Below, one piece after another: positions 34,779 to 43,127 of a stretch of DNA of 64,000 nucleotides (position 1 is its first letter; each line of letters starts with the position of its first letter). Below the pieces are notes generated by a model, which ran no database searches, was not told where the DNA came from, and saw only the letters and a program-made list of their open reading frames with translations. The position numbers and the translations under genes were made by a program. Origin of the DNA: Myxococcales bacterium (GTDB lineage: Bacteria; Myxococcota_A; Polyangia; Polyangiales; JADJMO01); contig JADJMO010000001.1 in the NCBI GenBank assembly GCA_016709545.1, positions 632,656 through 696,655 on the forward strand, written 5' to 3'.

Positions 34779-34982
34779 GTTCTCCTCCGCGCCGCGTTCC
34801 TTGCGGCTCACCGGGGAAGACGGAGGGGTCGCCGGGTTGTCGCCTGGGGGCCGAGAACTTTCCTCGTCGAGCCAGTGGTGATGGCTGGAACCCGCTGACG
34901 TCTGCGGCGTTCTCCGCGCGCCGACGGCCGCTGAAGCCCGGGGCATCGACCCCGTGGACTGGCTGAAATCCCTGTCCCCGCT

Positions 34983-35945
34983 CTAGGCGGCCGAGAGACG
35001 TCGCAGCCCCTCCTCGACGCCGATCACCGGCGCCCAGCCGAGCTCACGGCGGGCCCGCTCGGTGCGCACCGTCACGCTGCACGACATCATGTGGACGGCG
35101 AAGCGCGTCATGGGCGGGGTGCGTCGCGCCCGGACGAGCCGGAAGGTCCCCTCGACGGCGCTGGCCAGTGGCCGGGCGAGCCACGACGGGACGCTCCGCG
35201 CCGGGAGCTCCACGCCGGCCGTGCGGGCGAGCGCCGTCAAGAAGGTCCGCATCGTGCGCTCGCCGTCGTCCGCGACGAAGTAGGCGCGACCACCCGGGCC
35301 TCCCGAAAGCGCGGCGCACAGGGCGGAGACGAGGTTGTCGACGTGGGTCGTCGAGGTGCGGGCCTCGCCGCCGTCGATCCAGGAGAACGAGCCCGCGCGG
35401 GCCATGCGCACGATCGCCGGCAGGACGCTGGTGTCCCGCGGGCCCCACACGAGCCGCGGTCGGATCGAGACGGTGGACAGCCCGGGGCGATCGGCCGCGA
35501 GCACGAGCCGCTCCGCCTCGGCCTTCGTCTCGGAGTAGAGGTACCGCTGCCGGACGGGGTACGGCTGGGACTCGTCGACGTCGACCAGATCGTGGCCGTC
35601 GAACAGGGCGGCCTCGGTGCCGACGTGGACGAACCGGGCGACCCCGGCGCCGGCGGCCGCGTCGAGCGCGCGGCGGGTGCCTTCGACGTTCGCGGCCCAG
35701 AACTGGGCGCGCGTACCCCACTCCTCGACGAAGGCGGCCGCGTGCACGAACGCCTGGGCGCCCGCCACGTGGTGGGCCTCGAGGGTCGAGAGATCGGCGC
35801 GGACGGGGCGTGCGCCGAGGGCCGCGACGCCCTTGCCGCTGGCCTCGGAGCGCGCCAGCGCCGAGACCGTGTGGCCCTCTCGCACGAGCGCCTCGATGAG
35901 GTGACCGCCGACGAACCCCGAACCCCCGGTGACGAACACGTGCAT
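34983..35945 (-). CDS. NAD-dependent epimerase/dehydratase (SDR)
   Basis: A 320-residue extended SDR. The Rossmann motif is VTGGSGFVGGHLIEALV at the N-terminus; the catalytic YxxxK is in YLYSETKAEAERLV, and SIRPRLVWGPRD is the usual substrate-side block. Close relatives act on sugar nucleotides, 3-beta-hydroxysteroids or dihydroflavonol-like ketones, so the substrate cannot be fixed. Start ATG 35945 matches the family N-terminus. It is divergent from a LysR regulator with a LysR box between them, so the regulator probably controls this gene. Confidence 0.88.
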   Translation of the reverse strand: MHVFVTGGSGFVGGHLIEALVREGHTVSALARSEASGKGVAALGARPVRADLSTLEAHHVAGAQAFVHAAAFVEEWGTRAQFWAANVEGTRRALDAAAGAGVARFVHVGTEAALFDGHDLVDVDESQPYPVRQRYLYSETKAEAERLVLAADRPGLSTVSIRPRLVWGPRDTSVLPAIVRMARAGSFSWIDGGEARTSTTHVDNLVSALCAALSGGPGGRAYFVADDGERTMRTFLTALARTAGVELPARSVPSWLARPLASAVEGTFRLVRARRTPPMTRFAVHMMSCSVTVRTERARRELGWAPVIGVEEGLRRLSAA

Positions 35946-35980
35946 GGCGAGAGGATGGGGTTGCCGGAAGCATGGCGCCA

Positions 35981-36003
35981 ATGAATGCTTTCGATGCATC
36001 CAT
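35981..36003. promoter_or_regulatory. LysR-type operator in the divergent promoter region
   Basis: An interrupted dyad: ATGAATGC, 7 bases, GCATCCAT (8-base arms, one mismatch). Its core ATGC-N7-GCAT contains a perfect T-N11-A (T35986, A35998), the LysR-family recognition pattern. It lies between the SDR and LysR genes, which supports starting the regulator at ATG 36041 rather than at the earlier ATGs. Confidence 0.55.
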
Positions 36004-36040
36004 GGCCACCATCGATGAATACTCGCGCGCGCCCGCGCCG

Positions 36041-36958
36041 ATGCCGTCGCTCGACCTCGAGCTGCTCCGCGTGCTGCACCACCTGCTCGAGGAGAGCAGC
36101 GTCACGCGCGCCGGGCGCCGTCTCGGCCTCACCCAGTCCACCGTCAGCCACGCGCTCGGGCGGTTGCGGGAGGCGTTCTCCGACCCGCTGCTGGTCCGCG
36201 CGGGCCGCGGGCTGGTCCTCACGCCGCGGGCCGAGGCGCTGCGCCCCGCGCTCGCGCGCGTCCTCGCCGACATCCATCGCCTCGTCCACCACGAGACGCA
36301 GTTCGACCCGGCGCGGTCTTCGCGGTCGTTCGCCCTGCTGTGCCCCGACCTGCTCGCGGCGTTCCTGCCGCCGCTGCTCCGGCGCCTCCTGGCCGAGGCC
36401 CCGCTCGTGCGCCTCGAGACGCGGCCGCCGATCGGGCTCGACGTCGAGGCGGCGCTCGCGCTCGGCAGCGTCGACGTCGCGCTGTCCGCGGCCCGTGACA
36501 CGGGGTCGGGGCTGCGCCAGCGGGTGCTCGGGCGCGTCCGCTTCTGCGTGCTCGCGCGCCGTGGGCACCCCGCAGTGAAGGGCGGCGTGCTCGATCGCGC
36601 TGGCTGGCTCGCGCACCCGCACGTGGTCGTGGGGACCGGCGGCGGCGGCGGCGGCTTCGTCGAGGCGGCCGTCGTGACCGCCGGGGTGCGCCGGCGCGTC
36701 GGGTTCGTCGCGCCGAGCTTCCTCGCGGCCCCCTACGCGCTGGTCGGCACCGACTACCTGCTCGCGGCTCCGCGAGAGCTCGTCGCCGGCATCGCCCGGC
36801 AGCTGCGCCTCGACGTCCACGAGCCACCGATCGCCATCCCGAGGGTGCGCGTGGCGATGTCCTGGCACGAGCGCAACGACGTCGATCCGGCGCAGCGCTG
36901 GCTGCGCGGCGTGCTGGCCGACGCGGTCCTCGGGCTCCTGCGCGCCGAGTCGGCGTGA
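36041..36958 (+). CDS. LysR-family transcriptional regulator
   Basis: A 305-residue LysR regulator with an N-terminal winged helix (LELLRVLHHLLEESSVTRAGRRLGLTQSTVSHALGRLRE) and an effector-binding domain. In-frame ATGs at 35972, 35981 and 36002 exist, but 36041 (MPSLDLELLRVLH) starts at the usual distance before the helix-turn-helix and leaves space for the divergent promoter and LysR box. The effector domain has a Gly run (GTGGGGGGF) in a loop. The probable target is the adjacent SDR gene. The 3' end lies close to the poly-G tract. Confidence 0.9.
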   Translation: MPSLDLELLRVLHHLLEESSVTRAGRRLGLTQSTVSHALGRLREAFSDPLLVRAGRGLVLTPRAEALRPALARVLADIHRLVHHETQFDPARSSRSFALLCPDLLAAFLPPLLRRLLAEAPLVRLETRPPIGLDVEAALALGSVDVALSAARDTGSGLRQRVLGRVRFCVLARRGHPAVKGGVLDRAGWLAHPHVVVGTGGGGGGFVEAAVVTAGVRRRVGFVAPSFLAAPYALVGTDYLLAAPRELVAGIARQLRLDVHEPPIAIPRVRVAMSWHERNDVDPAQRWLRGVLADAVLGLLRAESA

Positions 36959-37083
36959 GCGGGGCGTGCTGGTCCGATGCGCCGCAGCGGCCTGTCCGAG
37001 CTGCCGACGCACGCGGCAGGCGCGGGGACCAGGGCCTCGTCGCCCGCACGACGCAGGAGTGACGCAGCGGCCACCACGAGGCG

Positions 37084-37320
<237 letters not shown>

Positions 37321-37458
37321 AGAGAAAGGGTCCGGATCAGGTCCGCGCGCCAGCCCGAGCTCGCGGGATACCCGTATTGCTTCCAGAACCCACCCAGGCG
37401 ACGTCGAGGCCAGACCAGACAGCGCCGTCTCGACGAGGAACAGCAGCGGGACGAGCAT
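37321..37458 (-). CDS. 5' fragment of a gene truncated by the G tract
   Basis: On the minus strand an AAGGAGA ribosome site precedes ATG 37458 and a hydrophobic N-terminus (MLVPLLFLVETALSGLA), followed by TSPGWVLEAIRVSRELG. Coding sense is lost where the G tract begins, so only about 46 residues can be read. If the tract is an artefact, the remainder of the gene is hidden in it or in the 36959-37083 sequence beyond. The family is unknown. Confidence 0.4.
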
Positions 37459-37492
37459 TCGACTCTCCTTGGCTCTTGGGGGGCGAGTCAGC

Positions 37493-38599
37493 TCAGAACC
37501 GGAACACGCCGGCCTTGCCGAAGCTGTCGCGACCCCAGCAGAGCGCCTCGCCGTCGGCGCGGAGGGCGCAGCCGCGGATGCGCTGGCCGGTGAGCTGCTC
37601 CCCGTAGATCGCCACGAACGGGCCCTTCGGCGGCGGGAACAGCTCCAGCGCGCCCCAGCACGCGACGTCGCCGGCGAGGGTCAGCGCGCACGAGTGCTCG
37701 GCGCCCGCAGCCACCGCCTTGAAGGTGCCCTTGGGCGCCGCCGTCAGGTCGTCGGTCGACGCGCCGAAGCACACGAGCGCGTCGGCGCTGTCGATCGCGC
37801 AGGTGTGCGTCCACCCGCACGACACGGCCTTGAAGGTGCCGGTCGGCGCCGTGGCCTGACCGCTCGTGTTGTCGCCCCAGCACTTCAGCGAGCCGTCGGT
37901 GGCGATGGCGCACGAGTGGTTCTGGCCCGTGGTCACGAGCTTGAAGGTGCCGGTCGGCGCCGTCGCCTGACCGCGGTCGTTCTTGCCCCAGCAGCGGACC
38001 TCACCGCTCGCGAGGAGACCGCACCCGTGCTGACCGCCGATCGAGTAGCTCGCGAGCACCTCCGCGGGCGCCGCGGGGAATCCGGAGCCATAGCAAACGA
38101 GGTTGGTCGTGCCGGTCTTGACCCCACACCACCCCGAGAAGAACCCCTTGAGCGCCTCCGCGCCGTCCCACGGCACGAGCACCTCGGTGCCGTGCCCTCC
38201 GTAGACGGTGAGGGTGCCGTCGGCCTTGACCCCGAGGTTCACGCCACCGAGCGAAATCGATCGGTAGGCCTGCGCGTCGCACGCTTCGCCCGCCTTGTTC
38301 TTGTCGACGCACTTCGCGCAGTCGGGCGCGGCCTTCAGCGGGTTCTTGCACGTGGTGCACGCGGGGGGCTCGAGCAGCGGGTTGGAGCAGGTGGGCGGCG
38401 CGTCGGTCGCGTCGACCCCCGAATCGCCGGGCGCGCCCGTGTCGGTCGCGACGTCGGCCCCGAGATCGGCACTCGCGTCGACGCCGGTGTCGCTCTCCGG
38501 CGTGGAGGCCGACTCGCTGCTGCAGCCCACGGCGAGCAACATCGATCCGATCCACGCGCGACGACAGATCCGTGAGGGCAGGAGGCGCTGGAGGGACAT
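37493..38599 (-). CDS. Lipoprotein with RCC1-like repeats
   Basis: A 368-residue lipoprotein: signal with lipobox LLAVGC at about residues 22-27, an acidic linker (PESDTGVDASADLGADVATD), a Cys-rich stretch with CTTCKNPLK and CAKC, then four to five RCC1/BLIP-II type repeats such as SCAIATDGSLKCWGDNTSGQA and TCAIDSADALVCFG, each carrying a Cys pair that probably forms a disulfide. This fold makes a seven-bladed propeller surface for protein binding. ATG 38599 is chosen because the signal then has usual length. RCC1-like lipoproteins with D/T/S linkers are abundant in this type of organism. Confidence 0.88.
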   Translation of the reverse strand: MSLQRLLPSRICRRAWIGSMLLAVGCSSESASTPESDTGVDASADLGADVATDTGAPGDSGVDATDAPPTCSNPLLEPPACTTCKNPLKAAPDCAKCVDKNKAGEACDAQAYRSISLGGVNLGVKADGTLTVYGGHGTEVLVPWDGAEALKGFFSGWCGVKTGTTNLVCYGSGFPAAPAEVLASYSIGGQHGCGLLASGEVRCWGKNDRGQATAPTGTFKLVTTGQNHSCAIATDGSLKCWGDNTSGQATAPTGTFKAVSCGWTHTCAIDSADALVCFGASTDDLTAAPKGTFKAVAAGAEHSCALTLAGDVACWGALELFPPPKGPFVAIYGEQLTGQRIRGCALRADGEALCWGRDSFGKAGVFRF

Positions 38600-38713
38600 C
38601 CGTCTCCAGGCTACCAGGTCCATCGCGACGTCGACGTTCGGCCGTCGGACATGGCGTGCATCGTTGGCATGACGGACGATGATGCACACGCTGCCTGACG
38701 CCGCGGCGTGGCC

Positions 38714-39160
38714 TCAGGGCTCCGTGCGCAGCCGACGCAAACCCGCGACGGCCACGGCGCCGAACGCCACGGCGAACACGAGGTCGGTCACGACGAACAG
38801 CAGCGTCGCGTTCCCGCGGTAGAGGCGGTTGCCGAAGCGACTGTCCGACGTGGACAGGTCGCGGAACATCGCGAGGAGGTTGTAGACGCAGTAGACGCTG
38901 GCGACGAGGGTCTGCGCGCGCAGACCGCGGGTCACGTGTCCGAAGAGCACCTGCACCACGCCCCCGAAGGCCATCAGCTGGTAGAAGAACCTGAAGAAGT
39001 CGACGAAGACGGGCTCGGCGATCAGGGGCGCGGGCACCGCGAAGTCGCGCAGCACGCTGGGGCCGCGGACGAGCCACGACGACGCGAGCACGATGTACGT
39101 CACGCCGATGGCGGTGAAGACGGGCTTGAATCCTCGAATCTCGGTCGGGCGCTGGGTCAT
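38714..39160 (-). CDS. Four-helix membrane protein of unknown function
   Basis: A 148-residue integral membrane protein with about four hydrophobic helices (residues 11-33, 52-74, 84-100 and 118-140). The sequence recalls the DUF4345 size and layout, but I could not match a signature. A short YQLMAFGGVVQVLFGH segment is the most distinctive part. It is divergent from the AraC regulator at 39298, which may regulate it. Confidence 0.7.
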   Translation of the reverse strand: MTQRPTEIRGFKPVFTAIGVTYIVLASSWLVRGPSVLRDFAVPAPLIAEPVFVDFFRFFYQLMAFGGVVQVLFGHVTRGLRAQTLVASVYCVYNLLAMFRDLSTSDSRFGNRLYRGNATLLFVVTDLVFAVAFGAVAVAGLRRLRTEP

Positions 39161-39297
39161 GAACGGCCTCCTGACAGGCGGTCCCCGACGCGAGGCCGAG
39201 GCTGTGTGGGCAGGAACCTAGAGGCACGGCGGGGGCGTCGGCTTGAACCGATCTGCTGTTCTTGCCTGCGCGCATCGCGCGCACCAAGATGCCCGCC

Positions 39298-39996
39298 ATG
39301 GGAGGCCCGGACTCGGCTCCGACGGTGCTGGTGGTCGGCCCCCACGCGGCCATCGCGGGCGCCCGCACGGCGGGGGTTCGCCTCTTCGAGCGAAGTCCCC
39401 CGGTGCACGGGGTGCTCCTCGGGCCTTGCGAAGTCACGCTGGCGGGGCGCCGAGTTCGATCGGAGGGAGCCGTCGCGCTGCCCGCCGGCGTGCGGCACGC
39501 GATCGTTGCCTTCGGCGCCCCCTACGCCGGCGTGGCCTACCTCGACGCGCGGCGCTACGGCTTCGAAGACGTGCAGCGGTTGGCGGCGAAGTGGCAGGGC
39601 TTCGTACCGGGGCGCGACGACCTGCGCGAGGCCCTCGGCGACGCCCTCGCACCCCCGCAGCGCCGAGTCGACGAACGCTTGCTACGGGCCCTCGAGGCGA
39701 TCGACGCGGAGGGGCTCTCCGTGGCCGACGCCGCCGCGCGGGCCGGGCTCTCCGAGAGCCGGATGACGCACCTCACGACGGAGACGCTCGGCGCGCCGCC
39801 CCGGGTCTGGCGCGCGTGGTTCAAGCTCCAGCGCGCGATCCGTGAGGCAGCACTCGGCACGGCGAACCTCACGCAGGCCGCGCACCGCGCGGGCTTCTCG
39901 GACTCGGCCCACCTCACGCGCACCAGCAAGCAGCTCCTCGGGGTGCGCCCCGCGGAGATGCTGCCGCAGGTCGTGCACGTGCTCGGGCCGCCGTAG
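39298..39996 (+). CDS. AraC-family transcriptional regulator
   Basis: A 232-residue regulator with an N-terminal cupin-like sensing region and a C-terminal AraC double helix-turn-helix (LSVADAAARAGLSESRMTHL and NLTQAAHRAGFSDSAHLTRTSKQLLGVRPAEM). ATG 39298 is preferred among several in-frame starts. It is divergent from the small membrane protein gene, with a shared 137-base upstream region. No effector is predictable. Confidence 0.85.
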   Translation: MGGPDSAPTVLVVGPHAAIAGARTAGVRLFERSPPVHGVLLGPCEVTLAGRRVRSEGAVALPAGVRHAIVAFGAPYAGVAYLDARRYGFEDVQRLAAKWQGFVPGRDDLREALGDALAPPQRRVDERLLRALEAIDAEGLSVADAAARAGLSESRMTHLTTETLGAPPRVWRAWFKLQRAIREAALGTANLTQAAHRAGFSDSAHLTRTSKQLLGVRPAEMLPQVVHVLGPP

Positions 39997-40134
39997 CGGC
40001 GCCTACCGACCGTCAGCGCGAGCTCGGCGTGGCTGGGCGGCCCACCCAGCGTGAACCGGCGTGCACGCCGTCCGTCGGCCAAGTTGCGCCACGCACGCGC
40101 CGTTCCGTGGAATTCGCCGAGGAGGCGAGTCGGT

Positions 40135-41490
40135 ATGCAACGTGCGAAGCGGTCGTGCATGAGCCAGAAGGACTTCCGCCGCCTGCTCCGTGCCCTCCTG
40201 CTGTCCGCCGGGTCGTGCGCGAGCGTCGGCTGCGGCGGCGCCTCGCCGACCGAGATGCCGGAGCGCGCGACCTGCCCGGATCTCTCGAAGGCGACACGCT
40301 ACACGGGGTTGACCCTCTCACCGGGCGTCGACGGCATCGCGTTCGCCACTCGGAGCGTCGGTTCGGGGTTTCCGAGCAAGACCCTGCGTCTGGCGTCGCT
40401 CGGCGCGCCCTGCGCGACGGCGAAGGATCCGGCCGCGTGCAACGCGAAGGTCAGCGCGCTGCTCGAGGATCCCGCGTCGGCTGGCTGGATAGTGAACACC
40501 AATCCGGCGTGCGGGATGTGTGTCGGCTCGCTCACCGATCTCGGCGTGATCACTGCCGGAGACGACGTTCACCTCGCGACGCTCGACCAGGTGCTCGCCG
40601 CGGCGGCGCCGGTCGAGTCGCGAGACGAGGCCGCGCTCTTCGTCGCCCTGCGTAGCCACGCGATCGACTGCGCGACGAACAACGTCCGCGCCGAGGCCGA
40701 TGGCTGGACCTTCAAGCACACGAGCTCCTCGTGCAGCGGAGAGAGCTGGGAGATCTTCACCAAGGTGACCGCCGCCACGGGGGCCGTGACCGCCGCCGGC
40801 AGGAGGCAGCTCTCCGATGCGGACAACGGGTGCGTCGAGGGACGGCGTCCCGCGCACCTCGCGCCGACGGGCGTGCCGTGGCTCTCTTCGCTGTCGGCAT
40901 GCTTCTCGGAGATCGCGCACATGGAGGCGGCCGCGGTGCTCGCGTTCGACGAGCTCGAGGCCTCGCTCGTCGCGCTCGGGGCCCCTGAAGAGCTGCTCGC
41001 GCGCGTGCGGAACGCGCGGGCGGACGAGGTCGCGCACGCGGAGCTCACCGCGCGCATCGCCGCGCGCTTCGGTGGGACCCCGAGCACCCCGCGCGTCGGT
41101 CCTGGTCCCCGCGAGGTGACCGCCCTGCAGCTCGCGCTCGAGAACGCCGCCGAGGGGTGCGTGCGCGAGGCGTACGGCGCGCTCGTCGCGGCCCATCAGG
41201 CGTCGCACGCGCGCGACCCCGAGGTGCGCGAGGCGTTCGCCCGCATCGCGGTCGACGAAGGCGAGCACGCGGAGCTCTCCTTCGCCCTCGACACGTGGCT
41301 GCGCACCCTGCTCACCCCGTCCGAGCAGCAGGAGGTCGACGCGGCGATCGGCGACGCGTGGCGCGCGCTCGAGGTCGCCTGCGCCGAGGAGCCCGCGGCC
41401 GAGGTCCGCGCGGTCGCCGGCGTCCCCACCGCCCGCGGCGCCCGCGCCATCCTCGCCCAGCTCGGCGCCGTGATGGGCGCGGCCGCCTGA
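40135..41490 (+). CDS. Lipoprotein with C-terminal ferritin-like di-iron domain
   Basis: A 451-residue exported protein. ATG 40135 follows GAGGAGG nine bases upstream. The signal ends with a lipobox (SVGCGG, about residue 33). The N-terminal half contains paired Cys segments (ATCPDL, GAPCATAKDPAAC, CGMCVG). The last 190 residues form a four-helix ferritin-like bundle with two ExxH motifs (RADEVAHAEL and VDEGEHAEL) and additional Glu in AHMEAAAVLAFDELE, the pattern of a di-iron site. An exported ferritin-like domain could act in oxidative stress, but no reaction can be assigned. It is transcribed away from the AraC gene. Confidence 0.85.
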   Translation: MQRAKRSCMSQKDFRRLLRALLLSAGSCASVGCGGASPTEMPERATCPDLSKATRYTGLTLSPGVDGIAFATRSVGSGFPSKTLRLASLGAPCATAKDPAACNAKVSALLEDPASAGWIVNTNPACGMCVGSLTDLGVITAGDDVHLATLDQVLAAAAPVESRDEAALFVALRSHAIDCATNNVRAEADGWTFKHTSSSCSGESWEIFTKVTAATGAVTAAGRRQLSDADNGCVEGRRPAHLAPTGVPWLSSLSACFSEIAHMEAAAVLAFDELEASLVALGAPEELLARVRNARADEVAHAELTARIAARFGGTPSTPRVGPGPREVTALQLALENAAEGCVREAYGALVAAHQASHARDPEVREAFARIAVDEGEHAELSFALDTWLRTLLTPSEQQEVDAAIGDAWRALEVACAEEPAAEVRAVAGVPTARGARAILAQLGAVMGAAA

Positions 41491-41628
41491 CCACCCTCGC
41501 CGAGTTGGCCACGGCGTCCGGGGCGGCGCCGCCTTCCACGACATTGGCGCGTGCGGCGGCTACGGGACGCGGGGGTGACGACAGGACGGGAGCGCAGCCC
41601 ACGCGGAGCGCTGTTACACGTCGATCCG

Positions 41629-42723
41629 ATGCGGATTCGTGCGATCGATTGGGTGCGCGGGCTGGTCATGATGCTCATGACCGTCGACCACGCCGGCAAT
41701 GTCTTCGACGCTGCGCACATGCACGGCGACAACGGCGCGCGCTGGGTGCCCGGCTCGCCGTTGCCCGCGGGCGAGTTCCTCACGCGCTGGGTGACGCACC
41801 TCTGCGCGCCGACGTTCGTGCTGCTGGCGGGCGCGTCGCTCGCGCTGTCGGCGGAGAAGCGGAAGGGCCAGCCAGGGCAGACGCGCTTCATCGTCACGCG
41901 CGGGCTCCTCATCGCCGCGCTCGATCCGCTCTGGATGTCGCTCGGCTTCTCTGGCTATCGCCCGCTCATCTTCCAGGTGCTCTACGCCATCGGCCTCTCG
42001 ATGGTGTGCATGGCCGCGCTGCGACGACTGCCCACGACCGTGCTCGTCGCGGGTGCGCTCGCCATCCAGGTGGCGGGTGAGCTGTCCTCGCGCTGGCAAC
42101 CGGAGGCGCAGCCGTGGCACGCGATCTGGTGCCTGCTCTTCGTCGGCGGTCAGGTGGTGAAGGGCCTGGTGTGCGGCTACCCGCTGGTGCCGTGGCTCTC
42201 GATCATGATGCTCGGCTGGGCGCTCGGCCGATGGCTCCTCGCCCCGCGCCCGCGCGCCGTGAGTGCGCGCTCGCTCGCGCTCGTCGGCGGGACGTTGCTC
42301 GCCGTCTTCTCGGTGGTGCGCGGGTTCGACGGGTACGGCAACTGGGGGCTTCACCGCGACTCCACGAATTTCCTCCAGTGGTTGCACGTCGCGAAGTACC
42401 CGCCGAGCCTCGCGTTCACCTGCCTCGAGCTCGGCATCGCGTTCACGCTGCTCGCCGGCTTCATGGCGATCGACGACCCCGAGCGCCCGCGTCGCGCGCT
42501 CGCGTTCCTCTCGCTCCTCGGCGCGACGGCCTTCTTCTTCTACCTCCTGCACGTGCACCTCTTGGTGCTCGCGCAGCTGCTCCTGCACTCGGATCGGAAC
42601 GCGCATGGCCTCCTGAAGACGTGGCTCGCCGCGGGCGCCGCGCTCGCGCTCCTCTCGTGGCCGTGCTGGCGCTACCGCCGCTACAAGGCCGCGCACCCGG
42701 ACGGGTGGACCCGCTACGTCTGA
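41629..42723 (+). CDS. DUF1624 / heparan-alpha-glucosaminide N-acetyltransferase-like membrane protein
   Basis: A 364-residue integral membrane protein with about ten helices. The N-terminus (RIRAIDWVRGLVMMLMTVDHAGNVF) carries the conserved Asp and His of DUF1624 (PF07786), related to lysosomal heparan-alpha-glucosaminide N-acetyltransferase, which moves an acetyl group across the membrane. Other conserved parts are CAPTFVLLAGASLAL and AFFFYLLHVHLLVLAQ. It probably acetylates an exported glycan, but this is inferred. It ends with WRYRRYKAAHPDGWTRYV. A deleted copy of this gene lies at 46161-46345 in the window. Confidence 0.87.
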   Translation: MRIRAIDWVRGLVMMLMTVDHAGNVFDAAHMHGDNGARWVPGSPLPAGEFLTRWVTHLCAPTFVLLAGASLALSAEKRKGQPGQTRFIVTRGLLIAALDPLWMSLGFSGYRPLIFQVLYAIGLSMVCMAALRRLPTTVLVAGALAIQVAGELSSRWQPEAQPWHAIWCLLFVGGQVVKGLVCGYPLVPWLSIMMLGWALGRWLLAPRPRAVSARSLALVGGTLLAVFSVVRGFDGYGNWGLHRDSTNFLQWLHVAKYPPSLAFTCLELGIAFTLLAGFMAIDDPERPRRALAFLSLLGATAFFFYLLHVHLLVLAQLLLHSDRNAHGLLKTWLAAGAALALLSWPCWRYRRYKAAHPDGWTRYV

Positions 42724-42740
42724 ACCAGGCCTCGCCGTCG

Positions 42741-42878
42741 ATGGACAAGAGCAGGCTCGAGGCGTTCAGCGATGGCGTCCTCGCGGTCATCATCACGATC
42801 ATGGTCCTCGAGCTGTCGCGCGACGCGAGGTGGTCGCGAAGCCGCGAGGTGGGTCGTCGAGCGCCCCTGGTGACTTGA
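42741..42878 (+). pseudogene. Truncated TMEM175-like potassium channel gene (first helix only)
   Basis: An ATG 18 bases after the DUF1624 stop opens a 45-residue frame that begins MDKSRLEAFSDGVLAVIITI, the conserved first helix of TMEM175/DUF1211 potassium channels (R..AFSDG..A). After LEL (residue 26) the sequence becomes basic and unrelated (SRDARWSRSREVGRR) and stops. A full protein is about 200 residues, so this is a remnant. The 249 bases from here to 43127 contain nothing else recognisable. Confidence 0.7.
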
Positions 42879-43127
42879 TCGCCGCGCCCCGCCGTAGGCC
42901 TGGCGGACCTCGCACTCTAGTCCATCTGTCATCCGACGGGCGCGTGCGCCGTCGCACCCCGGGCGTGTTTGCCTGAAGATGCGCGCCGGTTGGTCGGCAG
43001 CGCCATGAAGAGGTGCAGGAACTGCCGAGGTAGCGCAGGAGCCTCGGTGTGCGCGCGACGTCAGCCTCGTGCGAGCGCCGATTCGCAAGGGCATGAACGT
43101 TGCTGCGCCTCGGGACCGGAGGTCACC

